From Tannerella sp. (GTDB lineage: Bacteria > Bacteroidota > Bacteroidia > Bacteroidales > Tannerellaceae): a DNA stretch of 6,602 nt. The notes beneath the pieces were generated by a model. The model worked only from the letters and a program-made list of their open reading frames with translations, made no database searches and had not been told where the DNA came from. The stretch's first letter is position 1. The number at the start of each line of letters is the position of its first letter. This document shows positions 1 through 6,547 of this stretch, piece after piece. A program made the position numbers and the translations under genes. The stretch covers positions 1-6,602 of the forward strand of contig JAISYY010000090.1 in assembly GCA_031269635.1 (NCBI GenBank), read 5' to 3'.

Positions 1-460
1 CGACCGGCTGAAGTGCGTACGGGGCAATCTTCCGTGAAAAATTTGCCATAACATTTCCCAGATAGCTGCCTCCCAGGATGCCCCTCGTCCCGTTAACCGT
101 ATTTATTGACAGTTGAACGGGGGCTGTTCCTTTTGTCGTCAGGTTTTTCTCAAAGCCGGAGGGGATTTCCACGATGGCATCGGCCAGACCGTATTCTATT
201 TTCTTCAATGCGGCGTCGTAGCTATGGGAAACATCCTCAAGGATGAAATAGGACGACGCGTCGATATCGCGCACAAGCTGATTCGAGTATGTGCTACAGT
301 CGGAGTCGACCGCGACTACACGAATATCCTTTATATCCATCGTCGTGATCCACGGCACGACCAGCATCACCATGACCGGGAACATAACAACAATCCGCGG
401 CAGAAACGCATTGCGGAAAAACTGTTTGAACTCCTTTTCCAACAAATATTTCAGTATCAT
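1..460 (-). CDS. ABC-2 type permease, second of the pair (YbhR-like), 3' end outside the window
   Basis: Partial inner-membrane permease of the ABC-2 family, expected to pair with the permease encoded just upstream and form the membrane channel of the exporter. I translated it by hand from the ATG at 460-458: 153 complete codons run to the window edge with no stop. The start reads MILKYLLEKEFKQFFRN, a typical cytoplasmic elbow helix before the first membrane span. One hydrophobic span follows at about residues 20-38, ending in VVPW. Residues 45 onward (DIRVVAVDSD) begin the large periplasmic domain usual between spans 1 and 2 in the ABC2_membrane_3 group. The remaining spans lie outside the window. 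Its ATG shares four bases (ATGA, 460-457) with the stop of the preceding permease, which indicates translational coupling and roughly equal amounts of both subunits. By recalled similarity and gene order it corresponds to E. coli YbhR. The substrate is unknown. Confidence 0.93.
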   Translation of the reverse strand, partial: MILKYLLEKEFKQFFRNAFLPRIVVMFPVMVMLVVPWITTMDIKDIRVVAVDSDCSTYSNQLVRDIDASSYFILEDVSHSYDAALKKIEYGLADAIVEIPSGFEKNLTTKGTAPVQLSINTVNGTRGILGGSYLGNVMANFSRKIAPYALQPV

Positions 461-1641
461 TCCAACCTGTATTTAAATTTTTTAAGGCTTACTCCTGTTA
501 AAAAGACAGCCATTACAAACAGAATTAAAAACTCTTTCATCACATAAGCAACCGACAGCCCTTCAATCATCAGTTTCTTAACTGCGGCAATATACCAGTA
601 AGCGGGAACAATATGGGAAATCCACCGCAAGACCGCCGGCATGCTTTCGACCGGGAATATCATCCCGGAAAGGAATATGACGGGCATCATAAGCAACATG
701 CCGGAACCTAACATCGCGGCTATCTGGGTATTTACCACGGTGGAGATCAGCAGTCCCAGCGACAGCGATACGGCGATGTACAGCAACGACAAGGCGCAAA
801 GACCGATGACGCTCCCCTCTACCGGAACACCGAGCAGGAATATCGAAAGCAGCAGGATGAACAGGAAATTCACACACGACAACGCAAAATACGGAACCAT
901 TTTCGATAATATAATGTAAACGGGGCGGACAGGAGAGACAAGTAACACTTCCATCGTCCCGTTTTCCTTCTCCCTGACAATGGAAACAGAGGTCATCATC
1001 GCACATATAAGAATCAATATCAGCCCCATAACTCCCGGAACGAAGGTGTATGCGCTTTTCATCTGCGGATTATAAAGCATGCGGACATTGGGCTGTATGC
1101 CGCGTGCGGCCGTTTCCGGAAATTTCTCGGCAAAAAAACTTTGGATGATATTGGAAATATACGCCGTCACAGCCGTTGCCGTGTTGGTATCGGTAGCATC
1201 CGCGATAAGCTGTATCTGCGATCCTTCGGCGGAAAACAGGTTGTCTTCAAAATGAGGACTGAACGCGATAACAAAGTCGGCGGCATCGCGCTGAAAGGAT
1301 CTGTCTATTTCATCGGGCGAGGAAAGCATTGTCTTCACACGAAAACATTCGCCGGCATCAATCCGTTCAATAATCTGACGGGTTATTTCATCATGAACCG
1401 GAACCAGGATTGCTACATTTATATTCTTAACCTCCGTAGAAATGGCAAATCCAAATAAAACGATCTGGATAACGGGCATCCCAAGAAGGATAAGAATCGT
1501 TCGCTTATCACGGAAGATATGAAAAAACTCTTTCTTCACAAATGCGGAAAATACCGCAATCCGCTCGGAAAAGCCGGAAGAGTTCCCTCTTTGTCCCGAC
1601 TTCCGGTTTCCGGTTTTCGCAGCTGTACTCAAGTCATTCAT
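457..1641 (-). CDS. ABC-2 type permease, first of the pair (YbhS-like)
   Basis: Inner-membrane permease of 394 residues, the usual size for the YbhS/YbhR/YhhJ group. Membrane spans visible by hydrophobicity: about 49-67, 202-222, 250-270, 279-300, 309-330 and 368-386. Between spans 1 and 2 lies a periplasmic domain containing ATDTNTATAV (149-158), close to the matching stretch I recall in E. coli YbhS. The conserved ABC-2 segment REKENGTMEVLLVSP (223-237) follows span 2 and is the expected cytoplasmic coupling region facing the ATPase. A basic, polar tail of about 30 residues precedes the elbow helix (AFVKKEFFHIFRD, 33-45). I chose the ATG at 1641-1639: it overlaps the end of the upstream ATPase gene by 8 bp and has GAGGA three bases before it (1649-1645). 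The frame is open further upstream, but an earlier start (ATG at 1680) would overlap the ATPase gene by 47 bp. Its stop overlaps the next permease ATG as ATGA. Confidence 0.96.
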   Translation of the reverse strand: MNDLSTAAKTGNRKSGQRGNSSGFSERIAVFSAFVKKEFFHIFRDKRTILILLGMPVIQIVLFGFAISTEVKNINVAILVPVHDEITRQIIERIDAGECFRVKTMLSSPDEIDRSFQRDAADFVIAFSPHFEDNLFSAEGSQIQLIADATDTNTATAVTAYISNIIQSFFAEKFPETAARGIQPNVRMLYNPQMKSAYTFVPGVMGLILILICAMMTSVSIVREKENGTMEVLLVSPVRPVYIILSKMVPYFALSCVNFLFILLLSIFLLGVPVEGSVIGLCALSLLYIAVSLSLGLLISTVVNTQIAAMLGSGMLLMMPVIFLSGMIFPVESMPAVLRWISHIVPAYWYIAAVKKLMIEGLSVAYVMKEFLILFVMAVFLTGVSLKKFKYRLE

Positions 1642-2380
1642 CGGTCCTCGTCGCTTTTCTTGCAAGTAAATAAAACACTTCATCCATAGAGGATACACCG
1701 AAGCCGGACTTCAGGTTCCGGGGCGTATCCATCGCTTCTATTTTTCCGTCGACCATGATGGAGACACGGTTGCAGTATTCCGCTTCGTCCATGTAGTGTG
1801 TCGTCACAAACACCGTAATGCCGCGGCTTGCCGCAGCGTATATCAATTCCCAGAACCGGCGGCGTACGGCGGGATCGACGCCTCCGGTAGGTTCGTCCAG
1901 GAAAACGATCCCGGGTTCGTGAAATATGGATACGGAAAAAGCCAGCTTTTGTTTCCACCCAAGGGGCAGTGATTTGACGGGCGTATCACGTGCATCCGGG
2001 AAACCCAGCTCGTCGAGCAGTGCGTCCGTCCTGCCCGGTATCTCTTTCTCCGGCACACCGTAAATGCCGGCGAAAAGGCGTATATTCTCCCATACCTTCA
2101 GGTCTTCATACAGCGAAAAACGCTGGCTCATATAGCCGATACTCCGCTTCACATCTTCCGGCCGCCGGGCTACATCAAAGCCTGCGACTGTGGCGAATCC
2201 CGCCGTCGGTTTGCTTAACCCGCAAAGCATCCGCATCGCCGTCGTTTTTCCTGCGCCGTTAGCACCGAGAAAACCGAAGATTTCTCCTTTCGATACCGTG
2301 AACGAGATGGCATCCACCGCCGTAAAGCTCCCGAAACGCTTGGTCAGTTCCACGGCTTCTATGACATTTTCCTTATACAT
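1634..2380 (-). CDS. ABC transporter ATPase, second of the pair (YbhF C-terminal-half type)
   Basis: Cytoplasmic ATP-binding subunit of 248 residues that should power the permease pair. Motifs: Walker A GANGAGKTT (39-47), Q-loop Gln86 in IGYMSQ, Walker B IVFLDEP (158-164) with catalytic Glu163, D-loop GGVDP (166-170), and H-loop His195 in TTHYMDEA. The signature motif is unusual: LPLGWKQK (138-145) in place of LSGGQ. E. coli YbhF has a matching PLGFKQR in its C-terminal half, so this marks the lineage and is not random damage. The start VIEAVELTKRFG also resembles the opening of that half. I chose the ATG at 2380-2378 because the ATPase fold begins a few residues later and the bases before it are AT-rich, as common in Bacteroidota. 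The frame stays open far upstream, so a longer form (ATG at 2497) cannot be excluded. The gene overlaps the next permease by 8 bp. Confidence 0.95.
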   Translation of the reverse strand: MYKENVIEAVELTKRFGSFTAVDAISFTVSKGEIFGFLGANGAGKTTAMRMLCGLSKPTAGFATVAGFDVARRPEDVKRSIGYMSQRFSLYEDLKVWENIRLFAGIYGVPEKEIPGRTDALLDELGFPDARDTPVKSLPLGWKQKLAFSVSIFHEPGIVFLDEPTGGVDPAVRRRFWELIYAAASRGITVFVTTHYMDEAEYCNRVSIMVDGKIEAMDTPRNLKSGFGVSSMDEVFYLLARKATRTDE

Positions 2381-2420
2381 ATATAACACTGTTTTAGTGA
2401 TGAAAAATTTTTTAACCCAT

Positions 2421-2513
2421 TGCCGGAAAAGCCGCCGGCATATATTTGCCGGATTGCCGCATATTGTCCGTTCTGCCGGAAAGGAAATATCGGCCATAAA
2501 GCACAATGCCGGA
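2421..2513. repeat. Four copies of TGCCGGA within the 187-bp spacer between the two ATPase genes
   Basis: The spacer 2381-2567 is the only sizeable gap in an otherwise tightly packed operon. On the plus strand it holds TGCCGGA at 2421-2427, 2447-2453, 2474-2480 and 2507-2513, spaced 26, 27 and 33 bases apart. Next to the second copy, CCGGCA (2435-2440) and TGCCGG (2447-2452) form a perfect 6-bp inverted repeat around a 6-base loop, able to fold in the transcript. A small inverted repeat, CACT / AGTG with a 5-base loop (2387-2399), sits directly before the start of the second ATPase gene. Flanking bases of the four copies agree only weakly, so these could be decayed repeat units or chance in a region where CCGG is common. 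There is no T-run after the stem, so a terminator is not supported. Confidence 0.45.
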
Positions 2514-2567
2514 CAGGGCGCCTGCCTAACGCTTGCGCGTGTGGTATGATAACGAAAGTCTCCACGT

Positions 2568-3470
2568 TCAACTGTTAAGCGCCATGAAACAATCTTCCAC
2601 CGTCGGCTTTATCGCACGGACAGCCATATCCGCATATCCTTCTTTTTTCAAGCGGCTTTCCAGCAGGGAGAGGTTGGCCCCCGGCCTTATCGCCAGGTGG
2701 TGAACATCCCCGAAGGCATAACAGCTTTTCACTTCCGGCGCACGCCGCAAATCGGATAACAGCCGCGACATGTCGGTAGCCGTTACGGCATACAGCGGTT
2801 CGCCGAATTTTTCTACGATACCTGCCGGCGTATCAATCGTGAGGAACGCTCCGTCGCACATCAGGGCAATGCGTTCACAAAGCGTCGCCTCATCCATGTA
2901 CGGCGTGCTTACAAGCAGGGTGATATCCTGTTCGCGCAGGCGGCAGAGCATTTGCCAGAACTCCTTGCGGCTCACGGGATCTACGCCCGTTGTCGGCTCG
3001 TCGAGAAAGAGTACCGATGGCTTGTGTATCAATGCACAACACAGGGCGAGTTTCTGTTTCATCCCGCCGGATAATTTTCCCGCACGGCGTTTTTTAAAAG
3101 GCTCTAAGTGCCGGTAAATATCCCTGATCAGCACGTAATTATCTTCTATCGTCACTCCAAAGACGGAGGCGAAAAAGGATAAATTCTCCTCGACGCTCAA
3201 ATCATGATACAGCGAAAACCGGCCCGGCATGTATCCCACACGCTGCCGGATAGCCTTATAATCCGTCAAAACGTTGAATCCGTCAACATAAGCAGCGCCA
3301 CCGTCAGCCGTCAGCAGCGTCGCAAGGATACGGAACAGCGTCGTTTTACCCGCCCCGTCAGGGCCGATGATGCCGAACAGTTCCCCTCTTTTCACGTCGA
3401 AAGACAAGTCTTTCAATACCGGCGTCCCGCCATAGCTCTTTTTTATATTCCGAACCGAAATTGCCGTCAT
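2568..3470 (-). CDS. ABC transporter ATPase, first of the pair (YbhF N-terminal-half type)
   Basis: Cytoplasmic ATP-binding subunit of 300 residues, presumed partner of the second ATPase. Motifs: Walker A GPDGAGKTT (36-44), where Asp38 replaces the common Asn as I recall in the N-half of E. coli YbhF; signature LSGGMKQK (133-140), canonical; Walker B VLFLDEP (153-159) with Glu158; D-loop TGVDP (161-165). Two motifs are altered: the Q-loop position is Gly83 (GYMPGRF) and the H-loop position is Pro190 (STPYMDEA) where His is normal. After the ATPase core, residues 225-300 form a small extra C-terminal region ending in VEDCFMALNS, like the tail of many drug-exporter ATPases. I chose the ATG at 3470-3468, with GGAG directly before it; the frame also offers a TTG two codons earlier. 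The gene starts 18 bp after the adaptor stop. Confidence 0.95.
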   Translation of the reverse strand: MTAISVRNIKKSYGGTPVLKDLSFDVKRGELFGIIGPDGAGKTTLFRILATLLTADGGAAYVDGFNVLTDYKAIRQRVGYMPGRFSLYHDLSVEENLSFFASVFGVTIEDNYVLIRDIYRHLEPFKKRRAGKLSGGMKQKLALCCALIHKPSVLFLDEPTTGVDPVSRKEFWQMLCRLREQDITLLVSTPYMDEATLCERIALMCDGAFLTIDTPAGIVEKFGEPLYAVTATDMSRLLSDLRRAPEVKSCYAFGDVHHLAIRPGANLSLLESRLKKEGYADMAVRAIKPTVEDCFMALNS

Positions 3471-3488
3471 CTCCAATGAATTATCCCG

Positions 3489-4433
3489 TTAAAAAACCAG
3501 TTCGCCATACATTCCAATCTTTACGTATCCGTCATTTTCAATCGCTACTTTGACGGCATAAACAAGGTTTTCGCGGTCATCTTTTGTCTGGATACTTTTC
3601 GGCGTAAATTCGCTCTTTTCCGATATCCAGGATATTACGCCTTTATATTCGCGCCGGTTATCATCGCCGAAATCAGCAAAAACTTTTACCTGCTGTCCGA
3701 GTTTCACGTCTTTAAGCTGCGGCAAGGTGAGATAAGCGCGCAGGAAAAGACGCTTTGTATCCGCAACTTTAAACAAAGGTTTGCTCGTGACGGCAAACTC
3801 GCCTGCTTCGGTATATTTTGCCAGTACGACGCCTGTAATGGGGGAAGATATTACACATCCCGCCAATTTATCTTCAATCTGTGCAATCTGTATTTCTATT
3901 GCCGAACTTTGTGCGTCTATGCTTGATACATTATTCCGCAATGATGACTGCAAAGCCTCAAGCTGATTGCCGAGCACTGCGATAGCCGACGTTATATCAT
4001 CCAATTGTTTTTGGGTCGCCGCATCCGCCCGAAGCAGGTTTTCCACTCGTACACGCTCCGTTTTTTGTTTTGCAATCTGCTCCTTGAGCGCCGCAATCTG
4101 TTTGCCGATATCGGGTCGATTGCTCCTGACGGACGAAACGTTTTTCAGGAGCTGCATTTTTGTCAGATACAGCTGAACGGTATCAATAATTCCGATCCTG
4201 TCGCCGGCAGTGATTTCCCGGCCTTCGCTTATATCAAATGAGAGTATTCTCCCGGAAGATTCGCTCGAAACGGTAATTTCCGTCGCCTCGAAAGTTCCCG
4301 TAGCATCAAAGTAATGCTGTTTTTTTCCGCATGAAGAAAAAATTATACCGGAACAGCACACGAGTATCCATAATATCCTGTTTTGCCGGCGGGTATGCCC
4401 CGCTTTACCTCTTTTTGTTTTCATATCATTCAT
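3489..4433 (-). CDS. HlyD-family periplasmic adaptor (membrane fusion protein), probable lipoprotein (YbhG-like)
   Basis: Adaptor of 314 residues linking the inner-membrane ABC complex to the TolC-type duct. The N-terminus is basic (residues 5-19), then a hydrophobic stretch (20-34) ends in FSSC, so Cys35 is a likely lipidation site. The following GKKQ has no acidic surface-export signal, which fits anchoring in the inner membrane, an inference. Residues about 48-85 form the first half of a lipoyl-like domain (SGRILSFDISEG), 87-190 a coiled-coil hairpin, and 192-225 the second lipoyl half (SSPITGVVLAKYTEAGE); the rest is beta-barrel and membrane-proximal domain. At the hairpin turn, Arg129, Leu133 and Thr140 have the spacing of the TolC-contacting residues R128, L132 and S139 of AcrA. 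The start at 4433 lies 2 bp after the TolC-gene stop; a second ATG at 4424 (Met4) is an equally plausible start. Confidence 0.94.
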   Translation of the reverse strand: MNDMKTKRGKAGHTRRQNRILWILVCCSGIIFSSCGKKQHYFDATGTFEATEITVSSESSGRILSFDISEGREITAGDRIGIIDTVQLYLTKMQLLKNVSSVRSNRPDIGKQIAALKEQIAKQKTERVRVENLLRADAATQKQLDDITSAIAVLGNQLEALQSSLRNNVSSIDAQSSAIEIQIAQIEDKLAGCVISSPITGVVLAKYTEAGEFAVTSKPLFKVADTKRLFLRAYLTLPQLKDVKLGQQVKVFADFGDDNRREYKGVISWISEKSEFTPKSIQTKDDRENLVYAVKVAIENDGYVKIGMYGELVF

Positions 4434-4435
4434 AA

Positions 4436-5743
4436 TTAATCATTTGTCGTATATTTCAACTCATAAATATTTTTCAGCCACTCAAACTCATGCAGCGATT
4501 TACCGAGCATGGCCTGACTTTCTGCGGTTATATCACGAAGCAATTCATTAACGGTGATTGTTCCATTGGAAAATTTTGCTTCCGACGCCTTTCTAATAGC
4601 AGTCCGCAGTTTTATTATTTCCAGATCGTCGGCCATTATTTTCTGCATTTTCTCAATCGCATGTTGTTGTTGAATCTGTTGCAGGCTGTTGTTAAAAAGG
4701 AATATTTCCCGCTGATTATCAATCTGCTGTTGAGCAATCGACAATTTCTGCAGATCTCCCTTTTTCGTATAGAAAGCGCCAAAATTCCACTGCAACCGCA
4801 ATCCGGCAATATAATTCCAGCTCCATTTATTTTCGGTCATATCCTTGAACAGGTTAAGGCCGGGATTTCCATAAAACCCTTGAGCAAAAACGCCCAGACG
4901 GGGCAACGTGGATGCTTTTATCATCCGCTTCTGCGCGTCAAACCGTGCAGCCTGAGCCTCGAAAAGCTGCAGTTCGGGGCGGCTGTTCTCTCCGCCTTGC
5001 ACCCCGCTGCCGGCAACGGACAGGGTATTTAATACAGCCGGTTTCTCAAAGGTATCCGTATCACCGATCACCTTGCCGATCATCACGGAAAGCATCCGGC
5101 GGTATGCTTCAGCTGAACTTTCGATATTGACCCGCTGTTGCGAAACGGAGAGCTGCTCCGCTTTTATCACATTCAGATCGCCCGGCAAAGCAACTCCGTT
5201 TTTAACACATGCGTCCACTGTTTGATAGTTACTTTGCAAAAGTTCCCGGAGGAGATCGTTCTGTCGCAATTGTTCATTAAGAATCAATATCCCGAAATAC
5301 AACCGGTTTATTCGTTCACGCAAGGTGTATAACTCGGTTTCCACAGCCCGTGTGGAAACATGTCCTTCCTCTATCGAAATATCCTTTTGAGCGCGTGTCA
5401 GTCCTCCGTCCCATACCGTTTGATTCACTTCCAAAGCCACTTTATACTGGTCTTTGTTCAATCCCTTCATATCAATACCCAACTGTTTATACATATCGGT
5501 CATCTGTTCGGGAAAGGCCGCTACATCACTTTGGTAAGTGGCTTGTATGGCCAGCGACACCTGGGGCAGATACGCCTTAGCCGCATTTGCAAAGGAATAT
5601 TCCGTACTTTTATTAATCAATCCGTATCGTTTTATCAACGGATAATTTTCGCGTGCAAGCGTCTGACATTCATCAAGCGTATGCTGCGCCCGCAAATACA
5701 GGCAGCCTGCCGCAAAAACCGTTATCCAAATCAGGCGTTTCAT
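4436..5743 (-). CDS. TolC-type outer-membrane efflux protein
   Basis: Outer-membrane duct of 435 residues, a normal length for the OEP/TolC family, which forms a trimeric beta-barrel with a long periplasmic alpha-helical tunnel. A signal peptide is clear: MKR, hydrophobic residues 4-17, then LRA before Gln20, the likely cleavage point. Cys14 in AAGC could be a lipobox, but I favour ordinary cleavage at Ala19. Two family repeats are visible: about 22-220 with YLPQVSL (59-65) and VNQTVWDGG (106-114), and about 250-430 with SRPELQL (254-260), LPRLGVFAQG (280-289) and NGTITVNELLRD (393-404). Both repeats are rich in Gln, Glu and Leu as expected for the tunnel helices. Its ATG overlaps the regulator stop as ATGA and is preceded by a full AGGAGGT. 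Having a dedicated duct gene in the operon suggests the pump does not depend on a shared TolC. Confidence 0.96.
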   Translation of the reverse strand: MKRLIWITVFAAGCLYLRAQHTLDECQTLARENYPLIKRYGLINKSTEYSFANAAKAYLPQVSLAIQATYQSDVAAFPEQMTDMYKQLGIDMKGLNKDQYKVALEVNQTVWDGGLTRAQKDISIEEGHVSTRAVETELYTLRERINRLYFGILILNEQLRQNDLLRELLQSNYQTVDACVKNGVALPGDLNVIKAEQLSVSQQRVNIESSAEAYRRMLSVMIGKVIGDTDTFEKPAVLNTLSVAGSGVQGGENSRPELQLFEAQAARFDAQKRMIKASTLPRLGVFAQGFYGNPGLNLFKDMTENKWSWNYIAGLRLQWNFGAFYTKKGDLQKLSIAQQQIDNQREIFLFNNSLQQIQQQHAIEKMQKIMADDLEIIKLRTAIRKASEAKFSNGTITVNELLRDITAESQAMLGKSLHEFEWLKNIYELKYTTND

Positions 5744-6411
5744 CGTTTCAACCTCCTCATAATGATTTCCACATTTTCTTTTTTACGCGCCTCAAGAAAG
5801 GCTTCTTCGCTACCATAAGGCTCAACGGCAAAAGTCCGCAGAAAGGGTAACACCGCAAATACAAACACATTCATCGAAGCCATATCAATCAGCAACGTGA
5901 GCGGATCTACCGGATGAATGGTTCCCTGCGCAACCTCCCGCTCTATCCCTTCGGAAAGTTTCGCCAGCACATGTCCTGCAATATTTTTGATTTTATCCTC
6001 AACCAAAGCCAATCGCATCGGTTTGCTTATCAACTCGTTAACAACAAAACGGGGCAATGTCGGATTTGCCCTTAAAAAATCAAAATGCGCTTCAATCCCG
6101 TTCCGTATCTTCTCACAAAAAGGCAGATCCGGCCTGTCGAACGCACTAAACAGGGATTCTTCAAGAAGCCTTGTCTTTTTCTCAAATATCATATCAAAAA
6201 GATTCTCCTTCGTACGGTAATAATAATGCAACATGGCATGTGTAACGCCTGCAAGCGATGCGATGTTAGTCGTCTTGGCCGCCTCGAACCCTTTCTCCAT
6301 AAATTCATGTTCCGCAGCTTCCAAAATCGCCTGCTCCTTACTCTTTTCCTTAAATTTTGCATTGCCCGTTTCAGGATTTGCAGGCATTTTATCTTTCTCT
6401 TTCTTTGTCAT
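5740..6411 (-). CDS. TetR/AcrR-family transcriptional regulator, probable operon repressor
   Basis: DNA-binding regulator of 223 residues. After a Lys-rich N-terminal tail (about 1-25), residues 27-75 form the TetR DNA-binding domain: AILEAAEHEF (28-37), the helix-turn-helix TTNIASLAGVTHAML (47-61) and HYYYRTKENLF (62-72), the family's strongest motif. Residues 80-223 are mostly helical and variable, the expected dimer and ligand domain; the ligand is not identifiable. It is the first gene of the operon and very likely represses its own promoter and the pump, with release on binding a pump substrate, as is usual for TetR regulators of efflux (CecR/YbiH is the E. coli counterpart by context). 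I chose the ATG at 6411, preceded by an A-rich leader; Met9 at 6387 is the alternative and would remove only part of the Lys-rich tail. The stop overlaps the TolC start. Confidence 0.95.
   Translation of the reverse strand: MTKKEKDKMPANPETGNAKFKEKSKEQAILEAAEHEFMEKGFEAAKTTNIASLAGVTHAMLHYYYRTKENLFDMIFEKKTRLLEESLFSAFDRPDLPFCEKIRNGIEAHFDFLRANPTLPRFVVNELISKPMRLALVEDKIKNIAGHVLAKLSEGIEREVAQGTIHPVDPLTLLIDMASMNVFVFAVLPFLRTFAVEPYGSEEAFLEARKKENVEIIMRRLKR
5751..5757 (-). promoter_or_regulatory. Strong Shine-Dalgarno for the TolC gene
   Basis: AGGAGGT lies inside the last codons of the regulator gene (encoding Met-Arg-Arg-Leu), seven bases before the TolC ATG at 5743. It is the only full-consensus ribosome site I see in the window. 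It fixes the TolC start and, with the ATGA overlap, suggests both coupled and independent loading of ribosomes on the TolC gene. Confidence 0.75.
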
Positions 6412-6500
6412 AATATTTTGTTTTTTTGTTCTGATCCATGTACCTAAAAATTATACAATCGCAAAATCCGCATAAATTCATTCATAAACACACAAATGCA

Positions 6501-6542
6501 TTAACAATATTATCTAACATTTTTATTTAACAATATTGTTAA
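6501..6542. promoter_or_regulatory. Probable TetR operator: 16-bp perfect palindrome plus a partial second copy
   Basis: TTAACAATATTGTTAA at 6527-6542 is a perfect 16-bp palindrome upstream of the regulator gene. Its first eleven bases, TTAACAATATT, recur at 6501-6511, followed by the poorly matching ATCTAA, giving a second, weaker site 26 bp away (start to start). TetR dimers typically bind such palindromes, often in pairs, near their own promoter. The palindrome starts five bases after the promoter candidate's -7 box, covering the expected transcription start, a position suited to repression. Binding itself is inferred. Confidence 0.65.
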
Positions 6543-6547
6543 TGACG

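Noticed and set aside
113..547. Plus-strand frame of 144 codons near the left edge
   Set aside because: It is antisense to the two permease genes, whose frames are supported by membrane spans, conserved motifs and an ATGA junction.
1642..1698. Longer first permease starting upstream of 1641
   Set aside because: It would overlap the ATPase gene by up to 65 bp and add residues that read as the ATPase end in another frame; GAGGA precedes the 1641 ATG.
2435..2452. Hairpin as a transcription terminator between the ATPase genes
   Set aside because: The stem is only 6 bp and is not followed by a T-run on the minus strand; termination here would separate the ATPase pair from its permeases.
2190..2549. 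Plus-strand frame of 119 codons covering the spacer between the ATPases
   Set aside because: Most of it is antisense to the second ATPase core; no recognisable domain and no ribosome site or promoter on that strand.
2359..2571. Minus-strand 70-codon frame bridging the two ATPase genes
   Set aside because: It starts at TTG, has no ribosome site, and its end runs into the second ATPase gene in the wrong frame; the sequence looks non-coding.
4490..5032. Plus-strand frame of 180 codons opposite the TolC gene
   Set aside because: It lies wholly antisense to a clear TolC-family protein with signal peptide and both repeats; its translation shows no family features.
6450..6455. Perfect TATAAT on the minus strand upstream of the regulator
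   Set aside because: It resembles an E. coli -10 box, but the host looks like Bacteroidota, no fitting upstream box was found, and the TTTG-type candidate next to the palindrome fits better.
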